DNA of 64,000 bases from Oreocharis arfaki. Taxonomy: Eukaryota; Chordata; Aves; Passeriformes; Paramythiidae. The notes below the pieces were generated by a model, which worked only from the letters and a program-made list of their open reading frames with translations, was not told the origin of the DNA and ran no database searches. Shown here one piece after another: positions 22,801 to 37,144 of the stretch; positions within the stretch are counted from its first letter, which is position 1, and every line of letters begins with the position of its first letter. A program made the translations under genes and the position numbers. The stretch is from NCBI GenBank assembly GCA_013398015.1, contig VZRR01004499.1, forward strand, positions 549,611-613,610, written 5' to 3'.

Positions 22801-25800
22801 TTGCTCTTCCATCACAAAAATAAGCAGATTTCTCAAAGTGACACACGAGCATCACTGAGATGCCAAAATGTGCTCACTTTCTGTCACTGAGATTTATTTT
22901 TGTAGGTGACTACAAAGCTTTCTAAAATATCCTTTCTGTCCAGAGTTGCTCCCCGGGAAATAATTTACCCCAATTTTTCAATCTTCTCTTCCCTATTACC
23001 ATGTTTTAAGTGGGGAACAGTGACAAGATCCCATCCTGCCAGGAGTCTGCAGAAGTCCACTGTTGAAGTGATGAATCATCAGTGGATTGTGTTGACTAGA
23101 AGACAATTCAGAAAAAATAGGTTTTGCTTATTAAAATAAAATTTGTAATAATAATAATAATAACAACAAGAAGAGCAACAATAACTACAACCAAATCAAA
23201 ATCACAAATTCTGCTTCATTCAAAATGTAGTATTTTGAGGGTTGAAGGGGGAGTGTGTACTTCGTGTTTTGAATTTGCTGCTATGAATATCAGCTGTTAA
23301 AATTAAGGAGAATTCTGTTACTTCCTTATCACCAAGTGGATAAAATGCTCTTTTGATGAATTCTAGGAAAATTCAAATCTCCTCCTGGTTTTTCATCAGG
23401 ATATGCTGCAAGAATTCATAGCAGAACCAGACAACGTAGCACTGATGTGGACTTCTTTGTCCTGGTGCTTGTAATCAGAGGCAATTATTTCATACTATCC
23501 TTTGTATACACTTGTCAAAGCCAAAAAAAAAAGGCAGTTTCAAGTGTGGGTGCTCAGAATTTGACCTTTCTCACATGTCAAACCCCTTCTTATTTCAAGA
23601 CTAATTGTTTCTATGACCAGCTTATAACCTTTTGTTCTGTTCTTGTTTCACTGATAAATTTTGAAAATGTCTTTGTGTTCCTGTTCTCCCATTTTTCCTA
23701 TGTAGGGGAATCAAGCTTTGAGGTCTCCTCTTTTCTCCTGTTTGTTGGCATGTGCTTCCCAGCACATGTCCTAGTCAGAACCCATATTTCCTCTTGGCAT
23801 ATGACTAGAGCTGTTCACCATCTTGCAGTTGAGCTTTTGTCAATGCCTTTTTGAAGGGCTGCCAGTCTCTATTGGAAACACTATTATTGGCACATAGCTT
23901 TTCCACAGTGAAAATGTACATAGCTCATCATCATCCTGTGACAGAATGACCTTTCTCCTTTTCTGTTATTTCTTACTAATAGTTCATTGCAATGGTTATG
24001 TTGCTACCTAATGAACTGTGATTCCCTAGGTTTTGATCAGTTCTGCTTAACTGAGGTAATGGAATGTCTTTATGAAACACCTTTCTCTCTATGGACATAA
24101 TTGTAGAGACTGATCCAAAATATACAGTGTTATTTACTTATTAATGTAATTTCAGTGATTTTCATTGTTCACTTAATGTAGGTGAATTCTGAAATTGGAG
24201 AGCAGTCCTTATTTAAACAGCAAGCTCCTGAAGCTTCTTCTGTGCACTAAAACATCATTAGAAATCAAGCTAAAAAATTCCAATGTAATTTTTTTGAATT
24301 TTAGCAATGTTTAAAAAAACCCCAACTTCTGAGTTCACAGATTTGATTAGAATCAGGTTTGGCTTCATCAGTACTGATAGAAGGGCATAGAAATGCTTAG
24401 GCAGTGAGACAGGGACAATATACTTTGATTTGCAGCTTTCTGCCCCAGTAACTGTCTAAGGACAGGCTGCATGAACAGATTTTTTTTCCCATTGTCTTCT
24501 CACAGGTGCTGTTGCTGCTGTGTATTTTGTAACCAGTGTGTATTTTTTGTAAGGTTGTGAATTAGGTCTTGTGAAATTATCAAAGGCTTTACAAATAATG
24601 AAAAAAGTCAAACTCATCTCTTAACTCATACACTCCCTTTTTCAGTTTCACAATGCAATTGAAGTGAAAAGAGGTAATATCTGAGTATAACTGAGTATTT
24701 CAAGGCAGCATTCAGTCTCTTTCTTTGACCTTTTCCTGTCTGCTGGGGAACATCTGCACTGTTTTCATCAAACAAGGACAGACTTCTGTCAGTGCTGTCA
24801 GCCTTATCTGACAGCAAGAGCCATGTTATAACACACCCAGGGAAGGACATGGACTGATTTCCAGTGCATCATTAGTGCAAAGACATCATCAGTCAAGTAA
24901 CTGATACTACCAAGCACACTACTTAAGCTTCAGCATTCTTCATGAAGTCCAAGAAACCAGAAGATGATAAAAGACAGTTTTATCAGAAAAAAGCTGTAAC
25001 ATGGTTTTGGGAGAATGGCTAAAATATGTACTCGAACCAAACAAACTAAAACGAAACTTAAGAACCTTCCAGTTTTGAGTTTGCTTAGCTTGAAATCAGT
25101 AGTAAAGCCAAAGAAACACTCAGACAATTGGAAGGTGCACTATGCATACACCTGTGAATGTAGTAATTTGTGCAGAGTAAGAAACAGCTTTAATGATGCA
25201 CATACATTTTAGTAATTGAAAAGTATACATACGAACTTCTGGAAGATGCGAGAAGAATGTTTTACACATTTATTTCACCACCCTGCTGATGATTCTGCTT
25301 ATACTGATTTGTTTTTTCTTATAACAGCATCTTGGTACATGCTTACTGCTGGGCTGACCTATGTTACGGTATTGAAAGGAATGTTTGCTTTGCAGATTTC
25401 CTAACATCAAAAGTAAATAATTCTGAAAATATTTCTAAGATGCTTCGAATTTCTTCTTCAAAATTATATATGCATTGCAACAATAAAAAAGCATTCTGAG
25501 CATCACACAGAAATAGCTCTTCAAATGTTTGTTTTTATCACTGACCAAAAAACATTGCCCAAGATGCATGGGATTTAACTAGAAGCAGATGGAATTAGAA
25601 ATATCAATTAACAAGGGACTAGTGAAGATGCTGGATGATTAAACCAAATATTTAGCCCATTCTTTGATTTTTTTGTGTGTGATTGGCAAAGCACTTTGCA
25701 AAAAGTCCATATTATTATCTTAAATTTGCAGATGGGGAAAGAAACAGCAATACAGTGCATCAAAGGGGGTAGCCCTTTGGTGTCAGTAACTAGTGCTGAT

Positions 25801-28800
25801 TTGTAGAAATTTAAAGCTCTGTAGTTTGTTCTAAATATGCGGCAATGGTGCGACTCTCTCTAGAAGGAAATCATCACAGAGAAGACAATTTTATCTCCTG
25901 TCAGGTTGCTCTGTTCTTGTAATATTTTCTGTAGCTAATCAATCAAAAAGCTGCATATTCACTGAGGACCTGCTTCACAAAAGTTTTTAAGCACACTTTT
26001 TAATGGAATCAAAGATACACTTAATAAGATTTTCACTTTCAAAATAGGGCCCTGAGTTTCCAGCATTTGGAGGAAGCATTCTGCAGGGCTGCAGAGCCTG
26101 CACAGGGGACACAAAATTTGCCAGTTATAGGTAGGCGGCAGATTTAGTTTTAGGTTCAATTAACATTGTATGACCTACATGTTTCACTGTATTCTGATAG
26201 ATATGTCACAAGAAGCACTCATAAATATCTCTGTTCTCTTTCCTCCTCCGCCTCTGCTAGGACTGCCAAGGGCATCCAAGTCTTACCTGTCTTAATAAAC
26301 AATAAAGCTCTCAATAAACCAGGATTCTCCTACTTTTCTTGCAAGACTAGAAAAGTGGCTAGAGAATATTTTTAAGACTTTCATTTACTGGCAAATGAAG
26401 AAGAGCTTACATCAGCTCCCACCTTAGAGTAATATAACCATATTGCCTCACACAGTAATGCTCATCATCGAATCAATACTATTTTTCATTTTGTATTTTA
26501 AGGAATTAAATAAATCCATATACAAATTCTACATAGGTGCCTGCTTAGATACTTTCAAACTGTAACATGAAAGCTTGTATGACCATTTTCTGCCCTCACA
26601 ATTGTAGAAATTCTGTCCCTGCTCTTGCTTATAAAGGTTGAGAAATGATAGGACATACAAGATTCAGCAGTACTAACTGGTGTTGTGTGAGTCTGTACCA
26701 GCATTTAAACCAAGAATTTAGCTGCAGTATAAAGAATGTAATTCTATTTTCTGTCTAGAAACAGGAAAATGAGATCTAAATCTAGGCCAAGCAGTTGACA
26801 CCTTCTTTGTTAGGTTTCACGTGTCTTTCTAGCGCTTCCTTATTGTGCATCATTGAGACCATTTACCTGCCCAAAATGAAGGAAATGCTAAAATGCAAAC
26901 CTGGTACGAAGCACTGGTATGAAGCGCTGTTGGTGCACTCCTTGCAGCTTCTTTAGGGCTTTCTCTGCCCACTCCCCCCAGCTGACAAATCTGTGACTCT
27001 TCCTTCACTTGTAAACAGCTCTGGCCAAAATGTATAGACTGGTGAGTACGCCCTTTTTAAAGAAAATGTTAGTATGATACAGTGTACTGAGCCAAGTTCT
27101 GTAACTATCGTGGGAAATCTGAGGCTACTTTACTGAGGTGAATGGAGTTCCTCTGGTGCACAGTTGTCTGACATCTAAGTAAAATTGTGAATTAACATTG
27201 TTTAAATAAAAATATGGGTATATTGAAGGGAACAGACCTTTCTTATTATGGAGCTAGCAGTAGGCTCCCTTATCTCCCAGCAGACCAGAAATCTAGATAC
27301 ATAAGACTGTAAGAAATGGATATGCTCACTCAGTGTGGGAATAATTTTTGTTTTTCAAAAGTATGTGAATGAGTTTTGAGGCTTTTAAAAGAAAAGTGCT
27401 GTAGTACCCACAGACCTGCTAGTGCACACAGGAAGTGTCCAGGGATAAATGCATTCTTGTTCTAATAGAAGGAATGAAAGCAAGGTCTTGTTCCCTCCCC
27501 TCTCCCAGGCAAAGTTATGCCCCAGCTCTGTCCCAGCAAATCACAGGGAGGAAAGAGATGTCACAAATTTGTCTGGTCAAATTCCAGATCCTGATTATCC
27601 TTTCCGTTTGCCTAAGGGACAGCACAGCTGATCTAAGCTGACTGTAAAGCACCTCTGGTAAGAGTGATTTGGATAGCCTAAGGATCTTATATTTAAATGC
27701 GACTTAAGTCCACTACTAATTTTATTCCATTTGAAGGAAAGGTATTTGTGCAAAATTACTTAGAACTTATCTAAGTTGTCCAGCACAACAAAATCCACAT
27801 ACAGATGGAAGTGAGGTTTCATCATTGTTTCTTCGAAGGACTGTAGAAACAGTTTGCAGTTTTCTTCACTAACTCTGCTATTCCCCTTCAGTGCTCATCG
27901 TGTGTGTGGGAGAAGCAGCGGATCAGTGTTTGCCCCAAATCCGCAGGAGACTACCCTTGTTCTCACTTCAGTGGTTTATAGTCATCTGCAGTAAAAGAGA
28001 CTTAGCAAAATTTCTGCTATGCTTGTCTAATCTGGTGATCTACGCAGGCATTCATTGTATTTAGATGTAGGACAGGACACAACAAGGAGAATTATGTGAC
28101 TCCTGCCTTTGGTTGTGTGTAGGGATGCTATGAGAATCAGTACACAGCAAGGAAAGAAGCCTCATTATTCACAGTGTGGACGTGGGCTTTCACTGAGATT
28201 TGGCTTAGTCTTCCTGGGATTTATATAAAAGTCTTTTAATAATAATGTATTGGAAGGAGCCATTCAAGTTATCCAGAAAAAGATCCTGTTTGAGGAACGC
28301 TGTTAAATAGATGTAGAGTACTTCACAAGCCACTTGACAGATGTGTGAAATGCAGGTGAAACACAGCTGCCATGTGGCACAATACTGCAACAGTGTGTGG
28401 CAATGTAAATAAAAATAAAGAAAACTGTCACAATCTTCAATAAATATTTAATATAGACCAAATAGCCCTGGTTTTCCCAAGAGGTTTCTTAGTCTGTCTC
28501 TAATTATTGTGTTGTTTTACAGTGAAAACAGCGACAGTTGTCCCTGTCTTTCAGAGAGAGATAAAGGGATTTTCTTTGATAGACACAGAGAACTAAAGGC
28601 ATTAAAATCAGTAGAAGTTTAACACTTCAGGAGCAGGCTTAGTGGTTTTCAGTCCGTTCTTTCAAAAATGCTTCATAAAATAAACACAGTCATTGCATTA
28701 CTTATGTAAGGCTTAAAATAAACAAAATTACTGAAATTTCAATGCTACAGTCTTTCCTCCTGCAAGCTTTCTGGCTGAACAAATCGAAGTCTTGGTGTTG

Positions 28801-31800
28801 AGGTGTGGATACTTTATTTTAGCTTGTGCTGTAAAAATATTTTTTATTAGTTTCATGTCATTGAGACCAAACCTGGAGTATCTAAATCTGAAAAATATCA
28901 AAACCATCTAATTGTATACTTAACAAGTAATTATAATATATTCTTTAGAAATCCAAACTCGCCGTGCTCACTTTTTCTGACTACTGCTCAAACGTGCAGA
29001 TGGTGAGCACTATTTAGTGACAGTAAAAATGACATATATGGTGAAGGGATTTTTTGTGTCTGCTCAGTTCATCCTCCAAATAAACTGTCTGAACCACTAG
29101 TGTATGTCATCTAAGACTTTCTGACACATACCATCATTTGATGTGGTGCATTGTTACAATGTCGGCTGGCATGAAAAAAGTAAAGAGGAAAAATAATAAA
29201 ATCAGTATTACTTGAGAAGATCAACCCTGGCCTGTTGTTGGAGTCAGGCAAAAGATAACTTCACTGCAAGTTCTGTTTATTATCTGCAGTACCCATGTCT
29301 AATATAGTAGTTATATTTTACCATGGAAACAGACTCATCTTTTTATTTCCAATCATAATCAGTATGGTATTGTTCAGTTGGCTTATCTGTAAAGCCTTTC
29401 TAATTGTTATTTCTGGATTATAATTGCACATGGTCCTGGAAGTTAAACTTTCCCAGTGCTGGGAAAGGAAAGGCAGTTAAAATTAAAGAAACTGTTAAGA
29501 AATAGTTTGCCAAAATGGGTACTTCGCAATTAAGTGAGAAACAGCACATAATTTTACTGAATGGCTTCTTTTTAACCACATTTACTAAAAGGACAAAAGA
29601 ATGGCATTTCTGTGACCCTGGAATAGTAAACTTTTGGAGATGAGAAATACCAACTATATTTCTGCCATGAATGCTGCAGAAGTTAATGAGTGGCATTGTA
29701 GTGATGAATACATTACCATTTTTCCTGTCTTTTGATTATGATTCTTCTGAGATATGTGTATGAAATCTCATGTCTGAGAATACAATTTCACATTTGTAAA
29801 ACCAGTGCTGTAAACCATTTTCATTCAGAGGCATGAAAGCTAGATTTTCAACATAAATTAATAGACTGCCATTGAGAGTAGCAAATGTGCACTTATTTGC
29901 TTATGGCAGAAAAGCTAGGATTATTACTTGTGATGTTAGCACATGACATGCAATGAGAAATATATTCTAAGCTAGCTCTACCTCTGTGGTTTGCCCTACT
30001 TGATGTACCAAAAGAAGGCAAAGGCTGAGGACATCAGCACTTCAGCACATCAACACTGAGTGAAAACAAAATAGCTAGAGTGCAAAATGGCAGCCTCTGA
30101 AGAACACTAGCTAAAAAGTTCATTTTAATTTTGTTTTGTTGAACTTGACTGTTAGGATGAGCACAGAAATTTGTCTTTAAGCAGATTCTGAATGAAAGTG
30201 AGAAGAATAAAAAGGAAACAAATGTTTGTGGAGAACATCCAGAAAAGACTGTGGAGCAGTAGTCACGAGTAGTAAATGGAGCAGAGATGGCCATGGGAGT
30301 AGAGTGTCTGATGCATTTCCAGCAGGTGAAATAGTGTAAACAAGTAAAAATATAAATAGGCTAAAGGAACCAATGTGTTTTATCCTTTGTCTTAATGAAT
30401 GAAAAATCCTTTTAACAGAGAAGACTTTTTCAAATATTTAAAGCATGACACTGATATACTATGTTGTAAGAATGGGAGAAGTTTCTTTTCTAACAGAAGC
30501 TGAAACACAGCAAATTGTCTTATATTTCTTCAGTCTTCTTTATATCACTAAGGAGGCGTCATGCTGAGCATTTAGATTGGAGACAGATCAAAATGCAGAT
30601 GCTTTATTTGGATACCTTAATAGCTTAATAGTCTTTACGGATTATTAGTCTCACAAGCCTTTTTGAGCTTATAAAATCCTGATGTATTTGCTATTAGAAA
30701 TTATGAGCTCAGTCCCAAAAACTCTTACTTGTATGAGCCCCTTGGTGTGTTGCCTGATCTTTAAGGGTCTGCAAGACCACCATTCTGTGCTTACAAAAAT
30801 ATTGTAGAAGACAGGAAGTGCAATAAATTCCCAAGGGGAGCCAGTTAGCCTCTAAAACTGCCTTATTCCGCTCCACTCAGTCCCTTCCTAAGGATTTTTG
30901 CTCCATTTGCATTCATGCTAACCGAAAAGCAAATTGATTTATGTGGTAGATATTAATCAAAACTGTATTTATTTAAAAACTGTGGGTTTGGTGGCACTGA
31001 TGAGGAAGAGGAGTCATCACCTAGGGTAGGAGTGTCAGGCTACAAAGCCTGTTCAACTACATTTGAATTCAGAAATCTGGCTCCTCACAAATCTACACTA
31101 CAATACACATCCCCTAGTTTGCCGTGGTTTTTCCAGGGATAAAGTTATACTGCTGTTATCCCCTAAACTGCTGGGTGACCATCCATTTGTGTATTCTAGC
31201 TTTGCTTTTTGTTTTGCTCTATGTTGTTGATTTTTTTTATACTAGAACAAGTCTCCTTGACCTTGAAGTTGATACTAAGTTCCTTTGTATTGTCATCCTT
31301 GGTTCAAAATTGATGCTGATGGGAGTTTAGCCATTTAAATACATTTCTGGCTGGAGCCACTACAGCAATAGCCTAAAACCATCTTGGAGTGAAGTTACTT
31401 GTAAAGGTGTAATGAAGAGTTAGTTATGAAAACTAGTTATGAAACTCAACGATTCTTCAGTGTTCAGGGCTCTATAGTTGACAGGCTGCTCTTTTTGTTT
31501 AACACTGACAACTGTTTGATATTTTTATAGGTTTTTTCCAGATGTTTCTCTCATTCAGTGGTGTAGTTCAGGGAGGAGAGAATGACCAACCATTGCTGCA
31601 AGACCTTCTGGTATTTTCCACCCAGGTATTTAAAGTTCTGTCAGATATTTCTGACCACAACAAAGGTCATATATAACTTTTAGTCCTAAGATCATTGACA
31701 GACCTTGCAGAAAATCTGGCAGTTTTACAGAAATATACAAGACAAGACAGTGAATATATTAGTGCTATAAAACTTAAAAATGAAAGAGGAAAAGAAAGAA

Positions 31801-34800
31801 AGAGATAAGTAAGATTGATTCAGAAAGTGTTGAGGGAAAAAAACCCCACAATTAGGTGTTCCTTCTGAGAGTATCAGACTGAAGACCAGAACAGAAGCAG
31901 ACTAAGAATCCTGAATCAAACCTTTTCTGCTGAGATTCTGAAATTCTTCAAAATTTTTCAGATTCTTTCTGAGATTCTGAAACCTATTTCATTAAGCATG
32001 TAGAATGGGATTATTTCTGTTTAAGACCCTAAAATTGTAATTCTCTTTAAATAACTTTAAAAAGGCACAGGAAAAATGGGGTTTTTTGTTCATGTGCCAG
32101 AGTTAGTCACCTACTGCTGAAAGCTGAAGTTTCCATTTCAAGAACCTAAGAAACTAAGAAAAAGCATCTATGAAGAAGCCAATACATTTTACCCATAACT
32201 TTTTCAGGAACCCTTGGTCTTGGTGCAGTCATTGCTGAAAAGTTTTGCTCATACCTTGGGGGAGATAAATACAAAAATGTGAGATATGATGTTATGAGAA
32301 GAAGGTTTGCTTCTCAGTGTATACTAGACTAGCTCTTACATAGTGCCACACCACCAAGCTCAGCCCTTTAATGCAGAAATGAAACTTGCTTGCTTTAACT
32401 TGTTTAATCCTAATAAGTGGCTTATGCCAATCTAAGTTTACAAGGTTGTCCTCACAAGGATAAAGCAGCAAAAATAGCATTTTATAAATGAAACTGAAAT
32501 TCATCTTAATGGTTTCTGAAATCAGAAGAATTTGTAGGTATTAGACACTAGGCATGACTTTGAGTAAGCAATAAATAAGGCAAATTTAGAGGAGATAAAT
32601 GACGTAGAAGATTAAATACTTTTTTTTCACCAGGAAAAAGCAGTTAATAAAATTTAGATCACAGTGCAAGATTTCTCTTCAACTAATGAAAGAAGGGAAC
32701 AAATGAATTAAGAAAATCTGATGTATTTTTTTCTACTAAAGTCAGGCATGCAGACATCACAATAAACTGTGAGGTCCTACATGACAAAAAAAAAGTGCAT
32801 AAATTATTCTAATTCTCCTTTCTGTACAGGGCTACACATTCTGAGAGACAAAATGCCTGAAGTAATTAAACAAATTAGTGTTCCAATTATCTGTTGGAAG
32901 AATTACATGAAAATTGATAATAAAAGACTTGCTGTAAAAGCTTTAAATCACTCTACTTCAATTAAATAGCAAGCAGGGTAGGACTATAGAAAATTCATAG
33001 TTCAGTGATGCCAGTGAAAAGAATCTTCTCTCTCTAAATACATTTTATGTAGGTAGAATCCACATTGCCGCATCAGATTTTTACAACTCTGTCTATAACT
33101 TCTTTTTTGCAGAACTTGTGATGAAAGGTACGGGTTTTGTTTGTGTAGAGCATTTGTACTTCTGGTTCTCTTGGTGTTCCGATATACTGAATTGTCTTTA
33201 GCTACAAGATACACAGTGTCTTTCTTACTAGGTTTTCAAAGTACATTCATCAGAGACATACGAAGGCCCCTTTGTTGGGTATTCTTTCATGGTCCTGGAA
33301 GGCATAATTATCTTGTGCCACAAATGTTTCAAGATCACTATGGTTTTCGTAGGAAAAGATGCAGTCATAGATCTCAGGATTAGTCTTCCTTGGGAAGTCG
33401 TGGTTGGACAGATTAAGTCAACAGGTCTACATTTCTCTGGAGGATTTCTGTCGTGTGTTTCTGAGAGATAAATAACATAAATCAGTGCCTTCCCCAAAAA
33501 AAGTCAGTGGTTAGAATTCAGCCTGCCCCTGGGTCTGTGACTGCATCTAGGGCAGAAGAGAAACACTTTATAGACAGAAAATATAGGCAGTCATTTGATC
33601 TTTTATTTAATAAGAAGATAGATAAGAGAAAAGCACCACTGGTTCTGTGGGTAGCACATTTTCTTCAGGCTCACAAAAATTTATACTTTCTGTGTTTTAT
33701 CAGCATTTTTTCTGTTTTAGTTTTCCATCTCTTGCCTTGTTTTCATCCAAGATACCATGCCTTTTTCTGTGGCCTTAACCAAAGCATGAATTTTTCTGTA
33801 TTAATACAATTGCAAATTAAGCTGGTATAGTCATGTTAGCCAATTTATTTCCATCAGTGGAATTAATATGTGTAGCTTCTCCACAGAACTGATAAGAATC
33901 TGGAGAAGAGCTTTTCCGAAGAGTGTACAAAAAGTTCGGTTCTATGTTAGCTTTTAGGTCCGAAGTCTTTGGTGAAATGACCAGTCCATTCCCATGCAAA
34001 TCTGTATTTTGCCATTCTCTAGCTGTGCCCAAAAGATTGCTAGGGATTGGAAATGCTGTGTTAGTACCACAGAATCTGCAATCGCCCAGGTCGGTTCCCC
34101 AGTCCTTTTTTCACAGATGGCACTACTAATCCAGCAGATAGGAGCAGCTCTTCTGTAAACCCAACCTGAACAAGCCTTCAGCTAGAAATGAGACACGAAA
34201 GGGTTAGAATCCTGTTATAGTTCCTGCTTTGCCATCCTTTAATGAGCTCAGAGAGTAGTTTATAATGTTGTCCTTACTTGCCAGTGACTCTGACTGCAGT
34301 GGAGGCCAGGAGTGAAAGCAGAGAGTGGTGTGGCACGTGGCTGAGCCACAGCGTGACTGCTTGGTGGTGTGTGAAGCTGCTCTGGATGCTGCTGTTGGGA
34401 GTGGCCAGGCATTCCTTTACCTAAGAGAAACAGTGGCACAACTCACCATAGCTTGCTATAGCATTAGGAAAGGAATTTTAATCGCGTATTGTTTTTTTAA
34501 ACAGCTATTGCTGTGGGAGCTGACTAGCATAGGTAGGATATGAAGCGACTTAATGCTTTTTGCAGAAATATTCAGGCAATTGGTCTTCTTGGAACAGTTG
34601 AACTCTCCAGATCATCAGTGCAGTTTGATCTAGCTTGTCAGGGTAAGTAACTGGATCTTAAGCCCCCAGTTTTCCCAGCTCTCAGTGTTGTGTGTCAGAC
34701 ACCTGTGGCTTTAAACTACACCAAAGTCTCAAAATTTTTGCATCTGGCTGTTTGCTGGGAGAGGCTTCAGGCTGAGCTGACAAAATCCCAACGATCTGCA

Positions 34801-36802
34801 GGGTGGAGGTAGAGCTTGACTGTATGACTTCAAAAGCCCTTGTCAGGAGAGGTCTGGGAAAAGGTGTAAAATAGGAGCACATCCTACAGATAAATTTTTT
34901 TATGACCATAATAAAACCATAATTTGCATTGCAAAATGTGTCTTTTATTTTCACTGTATTTTTGCTCTACATCTAAAAAATTATGAGAGAGACACCCTCT
35001 TTCAGCATGCTGTGGAATAAATATCACCTCTTTTCCTGCATGCACAACTAGACTCTGCTCTCAGTTAATTTAGTTTTATGCTAATCCCATGAAATTAATT
35101 CAAAGGGGTGTGAAATAAGACTTTGAGCCAATTTTTTTTTGTTGTTTTGATCTGTTGGACATATGCCAGTGTCCTCTGTACTTGTTATTTTTAAATTAAG
35201 ATTATGATTTTACCTGATCTTCTTAATTTTTTCATGTAATTGCTAAATCTGTGTGAACCAGAATGCAAAGGTTTTGATAATTCAGATTTAACTATAATAC
35301 TGAAAAACATGATTGGTTTGAGAGGCGATTTCTGTGATTGTATATAGGAAAGTTCGGTTTGCACACAAAACACTGTTAGCAGGAATTGAACACTGACAGT
35401 TCTACTGATTCTGTCCCTTTCAATAAGCACGGTTTTGAACCAAAAGAAAAAAAAATTAATATAGCAAGCACATTTTAGATATCACCATTGACATCCACAG
35501 CACAACTGCAAGAACACTGTTCATGAAGCATATAAAAAATGTACATTCACAGAGATGTCAACTGTAAAATTGCCAGTAAAGCAAACAGGAGACAGACAGA
35601 CTTTGGGAGTTCTAATCTGTGTTTGTCCTCATTCTGTCCACACACTGTTTCACAAATGGAAAGATGACTCTACAAGATTCAAATACGTTTATTTATTCTT
35701 TTGACCCTCTTCATCAGCATTACAAGCACAAAAGCTGGTTGATGTAAAAGACCATGTATAGACCCCCGTATAATAAAGAGTAATGTAAATTCATAAAATC
35801 CTGGTTGGACACTTGCAAACTCCCACATGAAAGAACCATGTTTGCTGACAATGTAGCTTGAAACAGACTGCAATTATCTGAATCTCAGGTGAAAACTGTG
35901 GAAAGAATTATGTGTGCATTGTTCACTGAAGTTTTTACATGCTTGCAGAATGATTGCAATATCATGTTGAACTAGAAACATGTAGATTCATAGCAGTGGG
36001 AATTTTCCAGTTTATGGATTTCTTCCTGACAGATTAAGACTGCAAAGCATATCGTGATTTCTGTTTTACCTTAACTAAAAGTTTTCTTTTCATGACTAAT
36101 TTAATTGTATTAAAATGTTGTCCTAGGGAACTATGTTGTTCCCTCCTGGAGCAACCAGATTTTTGAAGATCCAGCACTATGTGCACTACCTGAAACAGAT
36201 TCTTTTTGGGATGTTAAAGCCAAAAACATGCTAACCTGGAATGTAGCCACAGGAACTGGAGTTTGGCTATTAAATAATCCGCAAATGCATATACTAAGGG
36301 TCAGAAAGTATTTTTACTTGTCTCAATGGAATTTATACCCAGTGTATTTCACTAAGAGGGCCCAGCTTCGCCGTGCAAGTTCAGCTTTTAGTTTCAAATC
36401 CCCTCTGTCTTGGGTGACTTCACTCAAGGCAAGGATGTAGTTTTGTTAAAAATTCTCCTCAATCCTTCCATTTGTGTACCTTTTACACTGAAGGAAGACA
36501 ATTTGGGCTGGGTAATTTGAAAGCAGTGGGATGTAATGGCCTTCTTGTTGGTAAGTGCAGATAGTTATGACCACACTTCTTACTGAAAGCAGATAGCTGA
36601 AACAGTGGGAACATCCTTCTCAGATACAGAGGTGTGCCAGCCCCTGGAACTGAAGTGTTCTTGGTGGACCAGATTTCCATGGGCATTTTGTGATGTGCCT
36701 GGCAATGAGATAGGAGAAAAAAAAAGGCAGCAGGAAAGTCTAACATACAATGAAAGAAGCACAGGTTCCGGGGGAAAAATTGTGAGATACTCATAACAGT
36801 CT
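19881..36802. other. 17-kb non-coding stretch without CR1, inferred intron
   Basis: The longest part of the window without a recognised interspersed element. Contents are a very AT-rich block (about 22000-22520), an (AAT)n tract (23146-23163), a 135-codon ORF with no known motif (23447-23854), a 14-nt direct repeat CTGAGATTCTGAAA (31930 and 31969) and a segment open on both strands (33141-33497). No splice-flanked segment matching SLC24A2 was recognised. Confidence 0.5.
23146..23163. repeat. (AAT)n microsatellite
   Basis: About five to six TAA units, grading into AAC/AAG triplets up to about 23190. Confidence 0.8.
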
Positions 36803-37144
36803 ACAGCTTCCTCTCAAGAGGAAGCAGAGGGCCAGGCACTGATCTCTTCTCTATGGTGACCAGTGACAGGATCTGAGGGAATGGCCTGAAGCTGTGTGAG
36901 GGGAGGTTTAGGTTGGATATTCAAAAAAGTTTCTTCACCCAGAGAGTGGTTGGACACTGGAAAAGGTCCCCAGGAATGTGGTCACAGCACCAGCCTGACA
37001 GAGTTCAAGAAGCATTTGAATAATGCTCTCGGGCACATGGTGTGACACTTGGGGTGGTCCTGTGCAGGGGGCTGGGAGTTGGGCTTGATGAACCTTGTGG
37101 GTGCCTTCCAACTCATCATATTCTGTGATTCTGTGATTTTATGA
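36803..37144 (+). mobile_element. CR1 LINE 3' end, well preserved, same sense as SLC24A2
   Basis: Sense-strand CR1 3' terminal region of about 340 bp. Diagnostic blocks in order are 'cactgatctcttctctatgg', 'ggggaggtttaggttggata', 'ttcttcacccagagagtgg', 'ggcacatggtgtgac', 'gggcttgatgaaccttgtgg', then the terminal repeats ATTCTGTG (37120), ATTCTGTG (37128) and ATTTTATG (37136). It is the least decayed of the seven copies and belongs to a different subtype from the others. It includes only the region after ORF2 and has no coding capacity. Confidence 0.93.
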
